A stretch of DNA of 64,000 nt from Prochlorococcus sp. AG-409-J16 (GTDB taxonomy: Bacteria > Cyanobacteriota > Cyanobacteriia > PCC-6307 > Cyanobiaceae), in assembly GCA_003215655.1 (NCBI GenBank), contig QCKB01000004.1:62001-126000 (forward strand), read 5' to 3'. Shown one piece after another: positions 18,359 to 28,413 of this stretch (positions are counted from its first letter, which is position 1; each line of letters starts with the position of its first letter). The position numbers and the translations under genes are program-made. The notes below the pieces were generated by a model that saw only the letters and a program-made list of their open reading frames with translations, had not been told where the DNA came from and did not search any database.

Positions 18359-18373
18359 TCAAGAAGTTCTTGA
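18359..18373. promoter_or_regulatory. Perfect 15-base palindrome just upstream of lysC
   Basis: TCAAGAA and TTCTTGA form a perfect inverted repeat around a central G, ending nine bases before the lysC ATG. It could be a protein operator or a small mRNA hairpin placed to control access to the ribosome-binding site (AAGG before the ATG). Confidence 0.4.
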
Positions 18374-18382
18374 AAAACAAGG

Positions 18383-20149
18383 ATGGCATTACTGGTTAAA
18401 AAATTCGGTGGAACATCCGTTGGTGACATCAAACGAATTCAAGCCGTAGCTAAGAAAATTGCTCATAGCAAAGAACTTGGTCACGAGCTTGTAGTAGTAG
18501 TTTCTGCAATGGGGCATACAACAGATGAGCTAAAAGCCCTAGCAGAGAGCATTAATGCAAGTCCTCCACAAAGAGAAATGGACATGCTTCTCTCAACAGG
18601 AGAGCAAGTTTCTATAGCTTTGATGACAATGGCACTTGACCAGCTGGGTTTACCAGCAGTCTCAATGACGGGGTCTCAAGTAGGAATAGTGACCGAATCT
18701 TCTCATGGCAAAGCAAGAATCCTAGAAATAAGAACAGAACGCCTAAAAACTCTTTTAGAAGCAGGGCAAATTGTTGTTGTAGCAGGCTTTCAAGGAACAA
18801 CGGCTGGCAATGCTGACACCGCAGAAATAACAACATTAGGCAGAGGGGGATCCGACACGTCTGCAGTCGCACTTGCTGCTGCTCTCAATGCCGATAAATG
18901 TGAAATTTTCACTGATGTGCCTGGAGTCCTTACAACAGACCCTCGCAAAGTCTCTAGCGCACAACTAATTAATGAAGTCAGTTGTGATGAGATGCTTGAG
19001 TTGGCAAGTCTTGGTGCAGAAGTACTTCACCCAAGGGCTGTCGAAATTGCCCGAAACTATGGTGTCAATGTTGTAGTTCGTTCAAGCTCAAGTGATGAAG
19101 AAGGAACTACAATCACAAGCACAACTGAACGTTTACTGGGTAAAGAAGGACTTGAATTAGGTCGGCCAGTTGATGGAGTTGAAATAGTTGAAGAACAAGC
19201 AGTTTTAGCTCTTTCTCATATCCCTGATAAACCCGGAATAGCAGCAGATCTCTTCGAGGCTCTATCTAATGGAAATGTAAATGTAGATCTAATTATTCAA
19301 TCAACTCATGAAGGAACTAGTAATGACATTACGTTCACAGTCAATCAAAGCCAATTTAATCAAGCTCAAGAAATTTGTGGCCAAACACTAAAGAAATTTG
19401 GTGGTCAACTATCTGCAGAGAGTTCCATGACAAAAATCAGCATTAATGGGGCTGGAATAATGGGCAGGCCAGGAATTGCAGCAAGCCTTTTCGAAACTCT
19501 GTCTAGATCTGGTATTAATCTCAGATTGATTGCAACTAGCGAAGTAAAAGTTAGTTGTGTTATTGATGAAAGGTTAGGCAGAAAAGCACTGCAAGCTGTT
19601 GCTAAAAAATTTAATTTAATAGAAAATCAAATACTTATTAATCCACAAGTCAAAGATGCTAATTTACCGGAGGTGAGAGGTATTGCATTAGATATAGAAC
19701 AGGCACAACTCAGTGTAATAGGAGTACCAGATAAGCCAGGGACAGCTGCATCCTTATGTTTAGCCATGGCTGATTTTGGAATCAACCTTGATGCAATTGT
19801 TCAGTCAGAAAGACAACATGAGAATGGCAGTCGCGATATAAGTTTTATACTTAAAAAAGAAGAAAGGAAACTAGCTGAAAATGCCCTAGTTCCTCTCCTA
19901 TCAGCTTGGCCAGGGACAAGATTACAAGAGGGTCCAGCAATTGCAAGGGTGAGCGCTGTAGGGGCAGGCATGCCAAGTACTGTTGGAACTGCTGGGAAAA
20001 TGTTCAGGGCAATTGCCAATGAAAATATTAATATTGGAATGATTGCAACAAGTGAAATAAGAACTAGTTGTGTCGTTGCACAAAAAGATGGAATCAAAGC
20101 CCTAAATGCTGTTCATAGCAAATTTAATCTTGGAAAATTAAAGACATAG
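18383..20149 (+). CDS. lysC: Aspartate kinase with four ACT domains
   Basis: It phosphorylates aspartate, the entry step to lysine, threonine and methionine. The kinase domain (about residues 1-250) begins with VKKFGGTSVGD and has TTLGRGGSDTSAVALA and FTDVPGVLTTDPR. It is followed by two pairs of ACT domains, seen by their repeated starts (LSHIPDKPGIAADLFEAL near 275; ISINGAGIMGRPGIAASLF; LSVIGVPDKPGTAASLCLA; VSAVGAGMPSTVGTAGKMF). A 588-residue enzyme with four ACT domains is the cyanobacterial form, expected to be feedback-inhibited by lysine and threonine. Two later pathway genes, asd and dapA, are 7 kb away on the other strand. Confidence 0.96.
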   Translation: MALLVKKFGGTSVGDIKRIQAVAKKIAHSKELGHELVVVVSAMGHTTDELKALAESINASPPQREMDMLLSTGEQVSIALMTMALDQLGLPAVSMTGSQVGIVTESSHGKARILEIRTERLKTLLEAGQIVVVAGFQGTTAGNADTAEITTLGRGGSDTSAVALAAALNADKCEIFTDVPGVLTTDPRKVSSAQLINEVSCDEMLELASLGAEVLHPRAVEIARNYGVNVVVRSSSSDEEGTTITSTTERLLGKEGLELGRPVDGVEIVEEQAVLALSHIPDKPGIAADLFEALSNGNVNVDLIIQSTHEGTSNDITFTVNQSQFNQAQEICGQTLKKFGGQLSAESSMTKISINGAGIMGRPGIAASLFETLSRSGINLRLIATSEVKVSCVIDERLGRKALQAVAKKFNLIENQILINPQVKDANLPEVRGIALDIEQAQLSVIGVPDKPGTAASLCLAMADFGINLDAIVQSERQHENGSRDISFILKKEERKLAENALVPLLSAWPGTRLQEGPAIARVSAVGAGMPSTVGTAGKMFRAIANENINIGMIATSEIRTSCVVAQKDGIKALNAVHSKFNLGKLKT

Positions 20150-20174
20150 AATGAGCAAGAGCTCTATATCAAAT

Positions 20175-22214
20175 CTATTTATTGCCTAACATCTTTATTC
20201 TGAGCTTCTTGATTCGATCTCGTAATTTAGCCGCTTCTTCAAAATCTAAATCCTTAGCGGCCTCTTTCATTCGATTCTCTAGGCTATCTATTAATTCTGG
20301 CAATGCTTCAAGGGTCATACCCTCAAATGATTCGATTGATATCGCATCTGCCGCCCTTTCGGCAATGTCAACAAGTTCAGCATTAGGCGCATCTTTTTGT
20401 AAACGTCTCGATAATTCTAAAAAAGAAAGAATTGAATTACTAGACCTTTTACCTGCTGGTTTTGGAACTATATTATTATCTTCATTATATTGATTTTGAA
20501 TTTTCCTTCGCCTTTCTGTCTCATTAATCGCTTTTTCCATTGAATTAGTTAGATTATCTGCATATAAAATTGCAACTCCATTTACGTGCCTTGCTGCTCT
20601 TCCTATTGTCTGGATTAAAGACCTTTGAGCTCGAAGAAAACCTTCTTTATCTGCATCTAAAATAACAACAAGAGATACCTCTGGAAGGTCAAGACCCTCT
20701 CTTAAAAGATTAACTCCTATCAAGGCATCATATTCACCTAATCGTAAATCCTGAATAATTTCAATCCTTTCAATTGAATGAATCTCAGAATGCAAATATC
20801 TTACTCGCGCTCCATTTTCTGATAGATAATCAGTAAGGTCTTCAGCCATTCTTTTTGTTAGAGTAGTAACCAAAACCCTTTCATTTAATTCTGCTCTTTT
20901 TTTAATCTCACTTAACAAATCATCAACCTGACCTTCTGTTGGCCTAACCTCTACAATAGGGTCTAATACTCCGGTTGGTCTTATAATCTGCTCTGCAATT
21001 TCTCCATTTGACTTTTGAAATTCCCAATCTCCAGGAGTGGCACTTATAAAAACAGTCTGTCTTACTTTTCCCCAAAACTCTTGACTATTTAATGGTCTAT
21101 TGTCTGCTGCACTAGGAAGCCTAAAGCCATGATCAATTAAAACTTTTTTTCTTGCTTGATCTCCATTGTACATAGCTAATATTTGCGAGCAAGTTACATG
21201 GCTTTCATCAACAACTAATAACCAGTCATCTGGAAAATAATCAATTAAACATTCAGGCGGAGAGCCCTTAATTCTTCCTGTTAAATGTCTCGCATAATTC
21301 TCAACACCATTGCAATAACCAACTTCTTTCAACATTTCTAAATCATATTTAGTTCTCTGCTCAAGACGTTGAGCTTCAAGCAACTTTCCGTCATTGTTAA
21401 ATATATCCAAAGATTCCTTCATCTCTTGGTTAATTGCCTTAACTGCTGAGTCAAGTCTATCTTTAGGAGTAACAAAATGTTTAGCAGGATAAACGCTAAC
21501 CTGATTTAAATCCTCAAGTATTTCTCCTGTTATTGGGTCAATATATTTAATAGATTCAATATCATCACCAAACAATTCTATTCTTATTAATCTATCCTCA
21601 TATGTAGGCCCAATCTCCAAAACATCTCCTCGAATTCGAAACCTACCACGACTCACATCAAGATCATTACGGCTATATTGATTATTAACTAATTCTCGCA
21701 ATACAGATCTAATATTCAATGTTTCCCCTACTTGAAATTTAACAGCAGCTTTAAGGTATTCGCTGGGTACTCCTAGTCCATATATACAACTAATTGATGC
21801 TACTACAATAACATCACGCCTTTCAAATAAAGAGCGGGTTGCTGAATGACGAAGCATATCAATTTCTTCATTAATAGAGGAACTCTTTGCTATATAAGTA
21901 TCGCTAACAGGCACATAGGCTTCTGGCTGATAATAATCATAATAAGAAATAAAATACTCAACTGCATTTTTTGGAAAGAATTCTCGTAATTCATTGCATA
22001 ATTGAGCAGCCAAAGTTTTATTATGGGCAAGTACTAAAGTTGGCCTTCCTGTTTGATTTATAACATTTGCAATAGTAAATGTTTTTCCTGTCCCAGTCGC
22101 ACCCAAAAGGGTCTGATAAGGCTTCCCCGCATTTACACCATCAACCAGTTGATCGATAGCTTTTGGTTGGTCACCTTTAGGACTATAAGGAGCTTCTAGT
22201 TGATAATTATTCAT
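20175..22214 (-). CDS. uvrB: Excinuclease ABC subunit B
   Basis: UvrB is the damage-verifying helicase of nucleotide excision repair. The 679-residue protein has Walker A in [16 protein letters not shown] (residues about 37-52), the beta-hairpin region around [12 protein letters not shown], the DESH-type motif VVDESHVTC, helicase motifs V and VI ([24 protein letters not shown]) and a C-terminal UVR motif ([20 protein letters not shown]) that binds UvrA or UvrC. It is complete. No cyanobacterial LexA box is visible upstream of its ATG. Convergent with lysC. Confidence 0.97.
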   Translation of the reverse strand: MNNYQLEAPYSPKGDQPKAIDQLVDGVNAGKPYQTLLGATGTGKTFTIANVINQTGRPTLVLAHNKTLAAQLCNELREFFPKNAVEYFISYYDYYQPEAYVPVSDTYIAKSSSINEEIDMLRHSATRSLFERRDVIVVASISCIYGLGVPSEYLKAAVKFQVGETLNIRSVLRELVNNQYSRNDLDVSRGRFRIRGDVLEIGPTYEDRLIRIELFGDDIESIKYIDPITGEILEDLNQVSVYPAKHFVTPKDRLDSAVKAINQEMKESLDIFNNDGKLLEAQRLEQRTKYDLEMLKEVGYCNGVENYARHLTGRIKGSPPECLIDYFPDDWLLVVDESHVTCSQILAMYNGDQARKKVLIDHGFRLPSAADNRPLNSQEFWGKVRQTVFISATPGDWEFQKSNGEIAEQIIRPTGVLDPIVEVRPTEGQVDDLLSEIKKRAELNERVLVTTLTKRMAEDLTDYLSENGARVRYLHSEIHSIERIEIIQDLRLGEYDALIGVNLLREGLDLPEVSLVVILDADKEGFLRAQRSLIQTIGRAARHVNGVAILYADNLTNSMEKAINETERRRKIQNQYNEDNNIVPKPAGKRSSNSILSFLELSRRLQKDAPNAELVDIAERAADAISIESFEGMTLEALPELIDSLENRMKEAAKDLDFEEAAKLRDRIKKLRIKMLGNK

Positions 22215-22328
22215 AAGATTATTTAATTTAAAAATCTAAAAAATAAATCATATAGAAAAAAGCAAAATACCAAATTACACATTAATAATCAGCATTCAAG
22301 AATTTCTAATAAGTTAAAAACTTGTTGG

Positions 22329-23105
22329 TTATTTCAAGCTAAAAGCCTCTTTTAGTTTCAATGATTCACTTAAGGCCCTAACACCGGCAATCATTTCTAC
22401 CTCATCTTTCAGTCGATTTATCGCAGACCCAACACCAACTCCTGATGCACCTGAGGCAATCGCCATAGGAAGAGTAACTGCAGATAATCCAGAAGCGCAA
22501 AGTACTGGAACTCTGCATCCAACCTTTCTAAAAGCACTAGAAATGCTATGCACTGCAGCCAAGGTAGGAGCTGCTTTTTCTATCAAACCAAGGCTTCCTG
22601 AGCTAAAAGGTCGCGCATTAGTGCCTCCCTCAGTCTGAATTAAATCTGCGCCAGCCGCGGCCAAATCTAGGGCAAGTTGCTCTTGTTTATCCAAGGGCAA
22701 AATATGAGGAACAGTAACTGATAAAACTACCGTGGGTAAAATCGACCTTGTTTTATGAGTCAAGGCTAGAACTTCCTTCGCATCAAAAAAGCGTCCTTGT
22801 GGGTAAAAAGTATCAAAATTGCCGATTTCAACCATTGATGCTCCTGCATCAATAGCAGCAGGGAATAACTCTGGTTCAACAGAGCTAACACAAACCGGCA
22901 AACCAGATGAGCTAAGCGCCAATCGAACCAATACTGGATCGCATGCAATATCCAATAAATCCGCTCCTCCTTGGCTAGCCGATTTGGCTACACGTTCAAC
23001 TGAAGAAGGGTCAAAATTACTTAGGCCTGAAATAACCTTAAGAAGCGTACGCTTCTTAAGGCTGTTATACAGAGCTGCGGGCAATAGGTTAAGACGCTTC
23101 ATCAA
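22329..23105 (-). CDS. ycf23: DUF561 (Ycf23) protein
   Basis: This 258-residue protein belongs to the DUF561/Ycf23 family, conserved in cyanobacteria and some algal plastids. The sequence looks like a TIM barrel: repeated strand-loop units such as GADLLDIACDPVLV, GASMVEIGNFD, GADLIQTEGGT, PVLCASGLSAVT and GASGVGVGSAIN, the last two resembling the phosphate-binding strands 7 and 8 of flavin- or phosphate-binding barrels. The biochemical role is not established. It is divergent from tilS (62 bases). The start may be either of the two consecutive ATG codons. Confidence 0.88.
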   Translation of the reverse strand: MMKRLNLLPAALYNSLKKRTLLKVISGLSNFDPSSVERVAKSASQGGADLLDIACDPVLVRLALSSSGLPVCVSSVEPELFPAAIDAGASMVEIGNFDTFYPQGRFFDAKEVLALTHKTRSILPTVVLSVTVPHILPLDKQEQLALDLAAAGADLIQTEGGTNARPFSSGSLGLIEKAAPTLAAVHSISSAFRKVGCRVPVLCASGLSAVTLPMAIASGASGVGVGSAINRLKDEVEMIAGVRALSESLKLKEAFSLK

Positions 23106-23167
23106 AAAAATTCCAATGACTCAGATTCTCCCATTCTCTAATAAATAGCAATAGAAACTGTCCTCAA

Positions 23168-24220
23168 ATGAAAAACAATTTCCAATTTCCCTTTAAAAAA
23201 CCACCAAATCACTGGAGTAAATGGCATAACAGACTTCATAACCACCTCAAAGCAAACCCTTCTCTCCTCCCTAGTGGAAAACCTCTTTTAATCTCACTAT
23301 CTGGTGGCCAGGACTCTATGGCATTAACAGGATTGCTTTTAGATTTACAAAAACTTCACAAGTGGAAATTATATGTATGGCATGGTGATCATAATTGGCA
23401 TAATAAATCTTCAACTTTTGCTAAAGAAATAAAAGAATGGTGCAAAGAGAAACATCTAGATTTATTTATAACTTCAGGAGCCATAAAAGAAACTAAAAAT
23501 GAATCCCTAGCAAGGTCATGGAGATATGAAAGTTTAAAGAATACAGCCAAGCTAATTTCTCAAACAAACAATATGGAGCCCTGCTTACATATACTTACAG
23601 GCCATACAAGTAGTGATCGAACAGAAACATTTTTATTAAATTTATCAAGGGGCACAGACCTAGCTGGACTAGGTAGCATGAGTTCTTCAAGAAGCCTTGA
23701 AGAGAATCCTATATTCCTAAAAACGAAACTTATACGACCAATGTTGTGTTTTAGCAGAGAAGAAACAGGAACTATATGCTCAGATATGGAATTACCTATT
23801 TGGATTGATCCTAGCAATAAAAATATGAATTTAAGTCGAAATAAGATACGACATAAAGTAATTCCTATTTTAGAAGAGCTATATCCAGGGTGTAGTCTTA
23901 GAATAGCCTCTCTATCAGAAAGAATTAGAAATTATAAAAAAGATCAAAACTCCCTAATTCAACTCGCACTTAATAGCTTAAGAAATAAAAAAGGTCTTTA
24001 TAGAAAAGGAATTATTAATCTAACAAAAAGTGCCCGGGGTAACATCGTCTCATTCTGGCTAAAGGAAAATAGTGTTACACATTTATCTTCCTTGCAAATT
24101 GAAGAAATCAGTCTTGCTATTGGTCCTAGAAAAAAACCTGGAAGAAGAGATCTTGGTGAGGGTTGGATAATTAAATGGGATAGAGATTCAATTGAATTAG
24201 AGAATCAAACAACGATTTAA
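23168..24220 (+). CDS. tilS: tRNA(Ile)-lysidine synthetase
   Basis: TilS modifies the wobble C of the CAU anticodon of a minor tRNA-Ile to lysidine so that it reads AUA. The PP-loop ATPase motif is SLSGGQDSMALTGLL near residue 44, followed by WHGDHNWHN, GHTSSDRTETFLLNLSRGTDLAGL (the family HxxDDxxET-like region, here GHTSSDRTET) and WIDPSNKNMNLSRNKIRH, where the family has the D-P/T-S-N-x-x-x-x-x-x-R-N-x-I-R-H signature. Length 350 residues, a short cyanobacterial version without a long C-terminal domain. Confidence 0.93.
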   Translation: MKNNFQFPFKKPPNHWSKWHNRLHNHLKANPSLLPSGKPLLISLSGGQDSMALTGLLLDLQKLHKWKLYVWHGDHNWHNKSSTFAKEIKEWCKEKHLDLFITSGAIKETKNESLARSWRYESLKNTAKLISQTNNMEPCLHILTGHTSSDRTETFLLNLSRGTDLAGLGSMSSSRSLEENPIFLKTKLIRPMLCFSREETGTICSDMELPIWIDPSNKNMNLSRNKIRHKVIPILEELYPGCSLRIASLSERIRNYKKDQNSLIQLALNSLRNKKGLYRKGIINLTKSARGNIVSFWLKENSVTHLSSLQIEEISLAIGPRKKPGRRDLGEGWIIKWDRDSIELENQTTI

Positions 24221-24231
24221 ATAAAAAAAAC

Positions 24232-26229
24232 TTAAACAGCTGCTGATCGTCGGCGACGGACTCTGCCGGAAGGGATTTCTACATCTGATTCACTCTTAGC
24301 TTTATTGTTTAAATCATTGATTGGTTGTGAATTGATTGGATGATTAACCTGTCCTTTTCCTAGATCTTTGGACGCAGCTGCAACTTGTTTCCTTACCCCA
24401 TTAGGAGACACATTTCGTGAACCAGAAGCATTAGATCTAGCAGGGCTTGGATCTTCTAACCTAGGTTTATAAGCAGGAGTTCCTCCTGGAGCTGGTTGAA
24501 CAAGACAAAGAATCAAGGGTTCTACTTGTAATTCTCTTCGCATCCTCCTACCAATTCCAGTTTCAACTTCTCTTTGAACACCTACCCAATCAACTTCAGG
24601 ATTTTTACCTCCAGTATGACGACAAAGCTGTTTCCAACGGTTTTCTAATACCCAAGTAATTTCCTTCTCTGTCCAAAGTGACATTTTCCTAGCATCTGCA
24701 GCAGTAATTACACCACGTAAATTCACTCTAGGAGGAGCAACCATCACTCCATCAGTACTAATTGCGGCCAATATCGTAACTACTCCATCTTCAGCTAACT
24801 GCTGACGTTCTTTTAAAACTCTTGCATCGACTATCCCATTCCTAGATGCATCAAGTAGTTCAATACCTGCTTTTACAGGCTGACCCTTAGAAATAGAATC
24901 AGACTTAAGCTCAACAACATCACCATTATCAAGAATAAGAATATTCTCAGCTGAAATGCCCATCGACTGTGCACTTCTACTATGACAAACAAGCATGCGG
25001 TGTTCGCCATGAACTGGAACAAAAAACTTTGGTTTAGTTAAAGCAAGCATCAACTTTTGATCTTCTTGAAATCCATGCCCAGAAACATGTATGCCTTCTG
25101 ATTTTCCATAAACAACTTTTGCGCCAAGCATCATAAGACGGTCAATTGTATTTACTACGGAAATAGTGTTTCCTGGAATTGGACTAGCTGAAAATATAAT
25201 TGTATCGGTTGTTTTTACTTGAACATGTTGATGCTCACCTCGGGAAATTCGACTTAATGCTGCTAATGGTTCTCCCTGGCTTCCTGTCATCAGCAATAAT
25301 GTTTCTCTATCAGGTAAATCACGTATTTGCTTTATAGGTACAAACAATTCATCTGGTGCTCGCATATAACCAAGCTCTCTAGCCTTAGCTATTACATTAA
25401 GCATTGACCTGCCTAATAAACCTACTTTACGTCCATTTTTTAAAGCAAGTTCTAATATCATCGAAACTCGATGAATTGAACTTGCAAAAGTTGTAATAAT
25501 TACTCTTCCTTCAGCTTGTGAAATATGACGGTCAAGTGAAGGGAAAACCGAGCGTTCTGGGGGGCAAAATCCGGCTACTTCAGCATTTGTTGAATCACTA
25601 AATAAGCATAAAACCCCTTTTTCTCCATGATGTGCAAGACGGGACAAATCAAAATGTTCTCCATCAACTGGAGTATGGTCAAATTTAAAATCTCCTGTGA
25701 AAATAATTACACCAACAGGTGTTGTTATTGCTAATGAAAAGCTATCTGCCATCGAATGAGTATTTCTAATAAATTCTACGGAAAAATATTTCCCAACCTT
25801 TACTATATCCCGTGGTCCAACTGTCTGAATTGTTGTTCTATCGGTAACACCAGCCTCTTCCATTTTTCCTTGAAGCATTGACATGGCCAAGCGTGGTCCA
25901 TGTATAACTGGAATATTGAAATGTTTTAAATGATGTGAAATGCCTCCAATATGATCTTCATGTCCATGCGTAACAATCATGCCACGAATACGGTGCTGAT
26001 TTTCACGTAAATAACTTGTATCGGGCATCACAACATTTACGCCATGCATTCCATCACTAGGAAAAGCAAGCCCTGCGTCAACCAACATAATGTCGTCGCC
26101 ATATTCAAAAACACAAGTGTTTTTTCCGATCTCATGGAGACCACCAAGTGGTATGACCCGCAAAGAGGAATTGCTAACTTTGAGTTCCTTAGAGTTGTTT
26201 GATTTGATGTTGATTGAACTAGACGTCAT
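24232..26229 (-). CDS. rnj: Ribonuclease J
   Basis: RNase J is an endo- and 5'-exoribonuclease of mRNA decay and rRNA processing. The metallo-beta-lactamase core has VTHGHEDHIGG near residue 86 (zinc ligands) and FTGDFKFDHTP, and the beta-CASP domain includes SDSTNAEVAGFCPPE and MLMTGSQGEP-like TGSQGEPLAAL. HVSGHGFQEDQKLM and FVPVHGEHRML supply later metal ligands. After the usual end (about residue 590) a basic, Ser/Asn-rich tail runs to RVRRRRSAAV; such a low-complexity tail is typical of cyanobacterial RNase J. Lies downstream of asd-dapA on the same strand, 81 bases after dapA, and may be part of that unit. Confidence 0.95.
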   Translation of the reverse strand: MTSSSINIKSNNSKELKVSNSSLRVIPLGGLHEIGKNTCVFEYGDDIMLVDAGLAFPSDGMHGVNVVMPDTSYLRENQHRIRGMIVTHGHEDHIGGISHHLKHFNIPVIHGPRLAMSMLQGKMEEAGVTDRTTIQTVGPRDIVKVGKYFSVEFIRNTHSMADSFSLAITTPVGVIIFTGDFKFDHTPVDGEHFDLSRLAHHGEKGVLCLFSDSTNAEVAGFCPPERSVFPSLDRHISQAEGRVIITTFASSIHRVSMILELALKNGRKVGLLGRSMLNVIAKARELGYMRAPDELFVPIKQIRDLPDRETLLLMTGSQGEPLAALSRISRGEHQHVQVKTTDTIIFSASPIPGNTISVVNTIDRLMMLGAKVVYGKSEGIHVSGHGFQEDQKLMLALTKPKFFVPVHGEHRMLVCHSRSAQSMGISAENILILDNGDVVELKSDSISKGQPVKAGIELLDASRNGIVDARVLKERQQLAEDGVVTILAAISTDGVMVAPPRVNLRGVITAADARKMSLWTEKEITWVLENRWKQLCRHTGGKNPEVDWVGVQREVETGIGRRMRRELQVEPLILCLVQPAPGGTPAYKPRLEDPSPARSNASGSRNVSPNGVRKQVAAASKDLGKGQVNHPINSQPINDLNNKAKSESDVEIPSGRVRRRRSAAV

Positions 26230-26310
26230 GGAAAAACTTATGAAAAACTAGTGAAAACTTGATTGGAAATTGCTGATAGCAAAATCGCAATATTTAAAAC
26301 AGCCGGAGCA

Positions 26311-27222
26311 TCAAGTAGGACGCAAGGCAGTAATGGTTTTTAAAAGGGCTTCTCGCATTTCAGAATTTAAAGGAATCAAAGGACTTCTAGGAGATCCAAC
26401 TGGCCAGCCAGTTAATTCCAACGCTGCTTTAACAGGGATCGGATTTGTTGTAGCAAATAATGACTTAAAAAGAGGCTGCAGCTGCTCGTGATAAGCCAAA
26501 GCAACAGTAAATTGCCCAGTCAAAAAAGCATCAATCATCGCTTTCAATCTAGGACCAACTAAATGACTAGCAACACTGACAACACCAACAGCTCCAACTG
26601 ACAACATTGGCAAAAGTAAACCATCATCTCCGCTATATATGGCTAAACGATTGCCGCAATGCAATCTGAGCTGCGTTACTTCATCAGTACTCCCGCTTGC
26701 TGCTTTAAAGCTAACTACATTTGAGCATTCCATTAATTTTGCAACGGTATTAGGAGCAATTGAACACCCTGTTCTTCCAGGAATGTTGTAAATCATCAAT
26801 GGCAAGTCTGGTGCAGCTTCTGCAATAGCCCTGAAATGAGCCTCAAGACCATCTTGAGGCGGTTTATTGTAATAAGGAACGACAACTAATGCACCGTCGG
26901 CACCTGCAAATGCAGCTTCGCGAGTTGCCTCTATTGCCTCAGCAGTACTATTGCTACCTGTTCCAGCTAAAACCTTAACTCCCTTCCCTACGGATTCACG
27001 AACCACTTTAAGCAATTGAAGCTGCTCTTTCCAGCTAAGAGTTGGTGACTCTCCAGTCGTTCCACAAACAACCAAACCATCAGATCCCTCCTCAACAAGA
27101 TGAGAGGCAAGCCGAGCAGCCAAAGAAAAATCAACATTCCCTAATTCATCAAATGGTGTAACCATTGCCGTTAGTAATCGGCCAAAAGGTGTTGGGGAAA
27201 GAGAAGCCGCAGAACTCATCAT
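26311..27222 (-). CDS. dapA: 4-hydroxy-tetrahydrodipicolinate synthase
   Basis: DapA condenses pyruvate with aspartate semialdehyde, the first step of the lysine/diaminopimelate branch. The Schiff-base lysine is Lys173 in VSFKAASGS; Tyr146 in [10 protein letters not shown] is the other active-site residue, and GTTGESPTL is the substrate-binding signature. At 303 residues it is full length. The start overlaps the asd stop by four bases (ATGA), so the substrate-producing and substrate-using enzymes are translationally coupled. Confidence 0.96.
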   Translation of the reverse strand: MMSSAASLSPTPFGRLLTAMVTPFDELGNVDFSLAARLASHLVEEGSDGLVVCGTTGESPTLSWKEQLQLLKVVRESVGKGVKVLAGTGSNSTAEAIEATREAAFAGADGALVVVPYYNKPPQDGLEAHFRAIAEAAPDLPLMIYNIPGRTGCSIAPNTVAKLMECSNVVSFKAASGSTDEVTQLRLHCGNRLAIYSGDDGLLLPMLSVGAVGVVSVASHLVGPRLKAMIDAFLTGQFTVALAYHEQLQPLFKSLFATTNPIPVKAALELTGWPVGSPRSPLIPLNSEMREALLKTITALRPT

Positions 27223-28247
27223 GATGCAACTAATAATTCAGCTATTTGAACCGCATTTAAAGCAGCACCTTTGCGTATTTGATCGCCACAAAGCCAAAGC
27301 TCGAGGCAATTTGGATTACTAATATCTTGACGAATTCGACCAACTGCAACTGGATCTCTACCAGCTACATCTATAGGCATTGGGAAACGATTGGCTTGCA
27401 TATCCTCAATTAATTCAACACCTGAGGCTTCTTTCAATATTGAACGTGCGTCCTCTACAGGGAATGGCTTCTCAAACTCTATGTTCACAGACTCAGAATG
27501 CGCTCGAAGAACGGGTACTCGAACACAAGTAGCTGAAATTTGTAAATTAGGGCTTTCCATTATCTTTCTAGTTTCATCCACCATTTTCATTTCTTCCTCG
27601 CAATAACTATTAGCCTGAAGAGGTGAGTTATGTAGAAAAAGATTGAAGGCAAGAGAATAAGGTAATACTTTGCTTTTTGGCATCCTTCCATCTAAAACTT
27701 CTTGAGTAAGGTTTTTGAGCTCTTCCATAGCTAGTGCACCAGCTCCACTGGCTGATTGATAAGTACTAACAACTACTCGTCGAATTGGCAAAAAAGCGCC
27801 TAAAGGAGCAAGTGCCAATGTCAACAAAATAGTTGTGCAATTTGGGTTAGCAATTACACCTTTATGAAGTGCCGCTTTATGTGGGTTTACCTCTGGCACC
27901 ACGAGAGGAACATCGGGATTCATGCGGAAAGCACTGGAATTATCAATAATCACTCCACCAGAATCAGCGATTGAATGCCTCCATCTACGAGAAACTGAAG
28001 AGCCTGCTGAAGCAAGAACTAAATCAACCCCATCGAAAGACTTTTCCGTGACCTCCTTAACAAATAGTTCCTCCCCCTTCCATGTCTGTGAAGTTCCTGC
28101 GGAACGAGAAGACGCCAACAAGCGAAGCTCTTTAATAGGGAAAGAGCGTTCCTCCAGTAAATGAAGAATCTCCTGACCAACTGCACCACTCGATCCAAGG
28201 ACCGCAAGTGTGAGTGGACGATTTAAAAAGGGATTTTTAGAAAGCAA
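27219..28247 (-). CDS. asd: Aspartate-semialdehyde dehydrogenase
   Basis: It reduces aspartyl phosphate to the semialdehyde with NADPH, the second step of the aspartate pathway. The cofactor loop is [13 protein letters not shown] near residue 17, the catalytic cysteine is Cys137 in ANPNCTTI, and [12 protein letters not shown] carries the substrate-binding histidine. The 342 residues fit the family. The frame starts at a TTG (28247); scanning upstream in frame gives a TAA and no ATG or GTG, so the TTG start is well supported. It is followed by dapA with a four-base overlap. Confidence 0.95.
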   Translation of the reverse strand: MLSKNPFLNRPLTLAVLGSSGAVGQEILHLLEERSFPIKELRLLASSRSAGTSQTWKGEELFVKEVTEKSFDGVDLVLASAGSSVSRRWRHSIADSGGVIIDNSSAFRMNPDVPLVVPEVNPHKAALHKGVIANPNCTTILLTLALAPLGAFLPIRRVVVSTYQSASGAGALAMEELKNLTQEVLDGRMPKSKVLPYSLAFNLFLHNSPLQANSYCEEEMKMVDETRKIMESPNLQISATCVRVPVLRAHSESVNIEFEKPFPVEDARSILKEASGVELIEDMQANRFPMPIDVAGRDPVAVGRIRQDISNPNCLELWLCGDQIRKGAALNAVQIAELLVAS

Positions 28248-28413
28248 GCGTTGAAAACAACTATGAACGAAAAAGCTATGAGATGTTTGGTTGCAAAAGT
28301 AAAACCGGCTGGGTTAGGCCACAAATGCCTTCACTTTTGAAATACATTCTCCCCACAATACGCTGCAGCTGTTTAGCTGTCTGTTCCTTAAGGTATTGAG
28401 CTGCTTGCTTTAG

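Noticed and set aside
28261-28340. A 25-codon frame starting ATGAACGAAA upstream of tig
   Set aside because: Short, no pattern, and antisense to the asd leader. More likely untranslated DNA.
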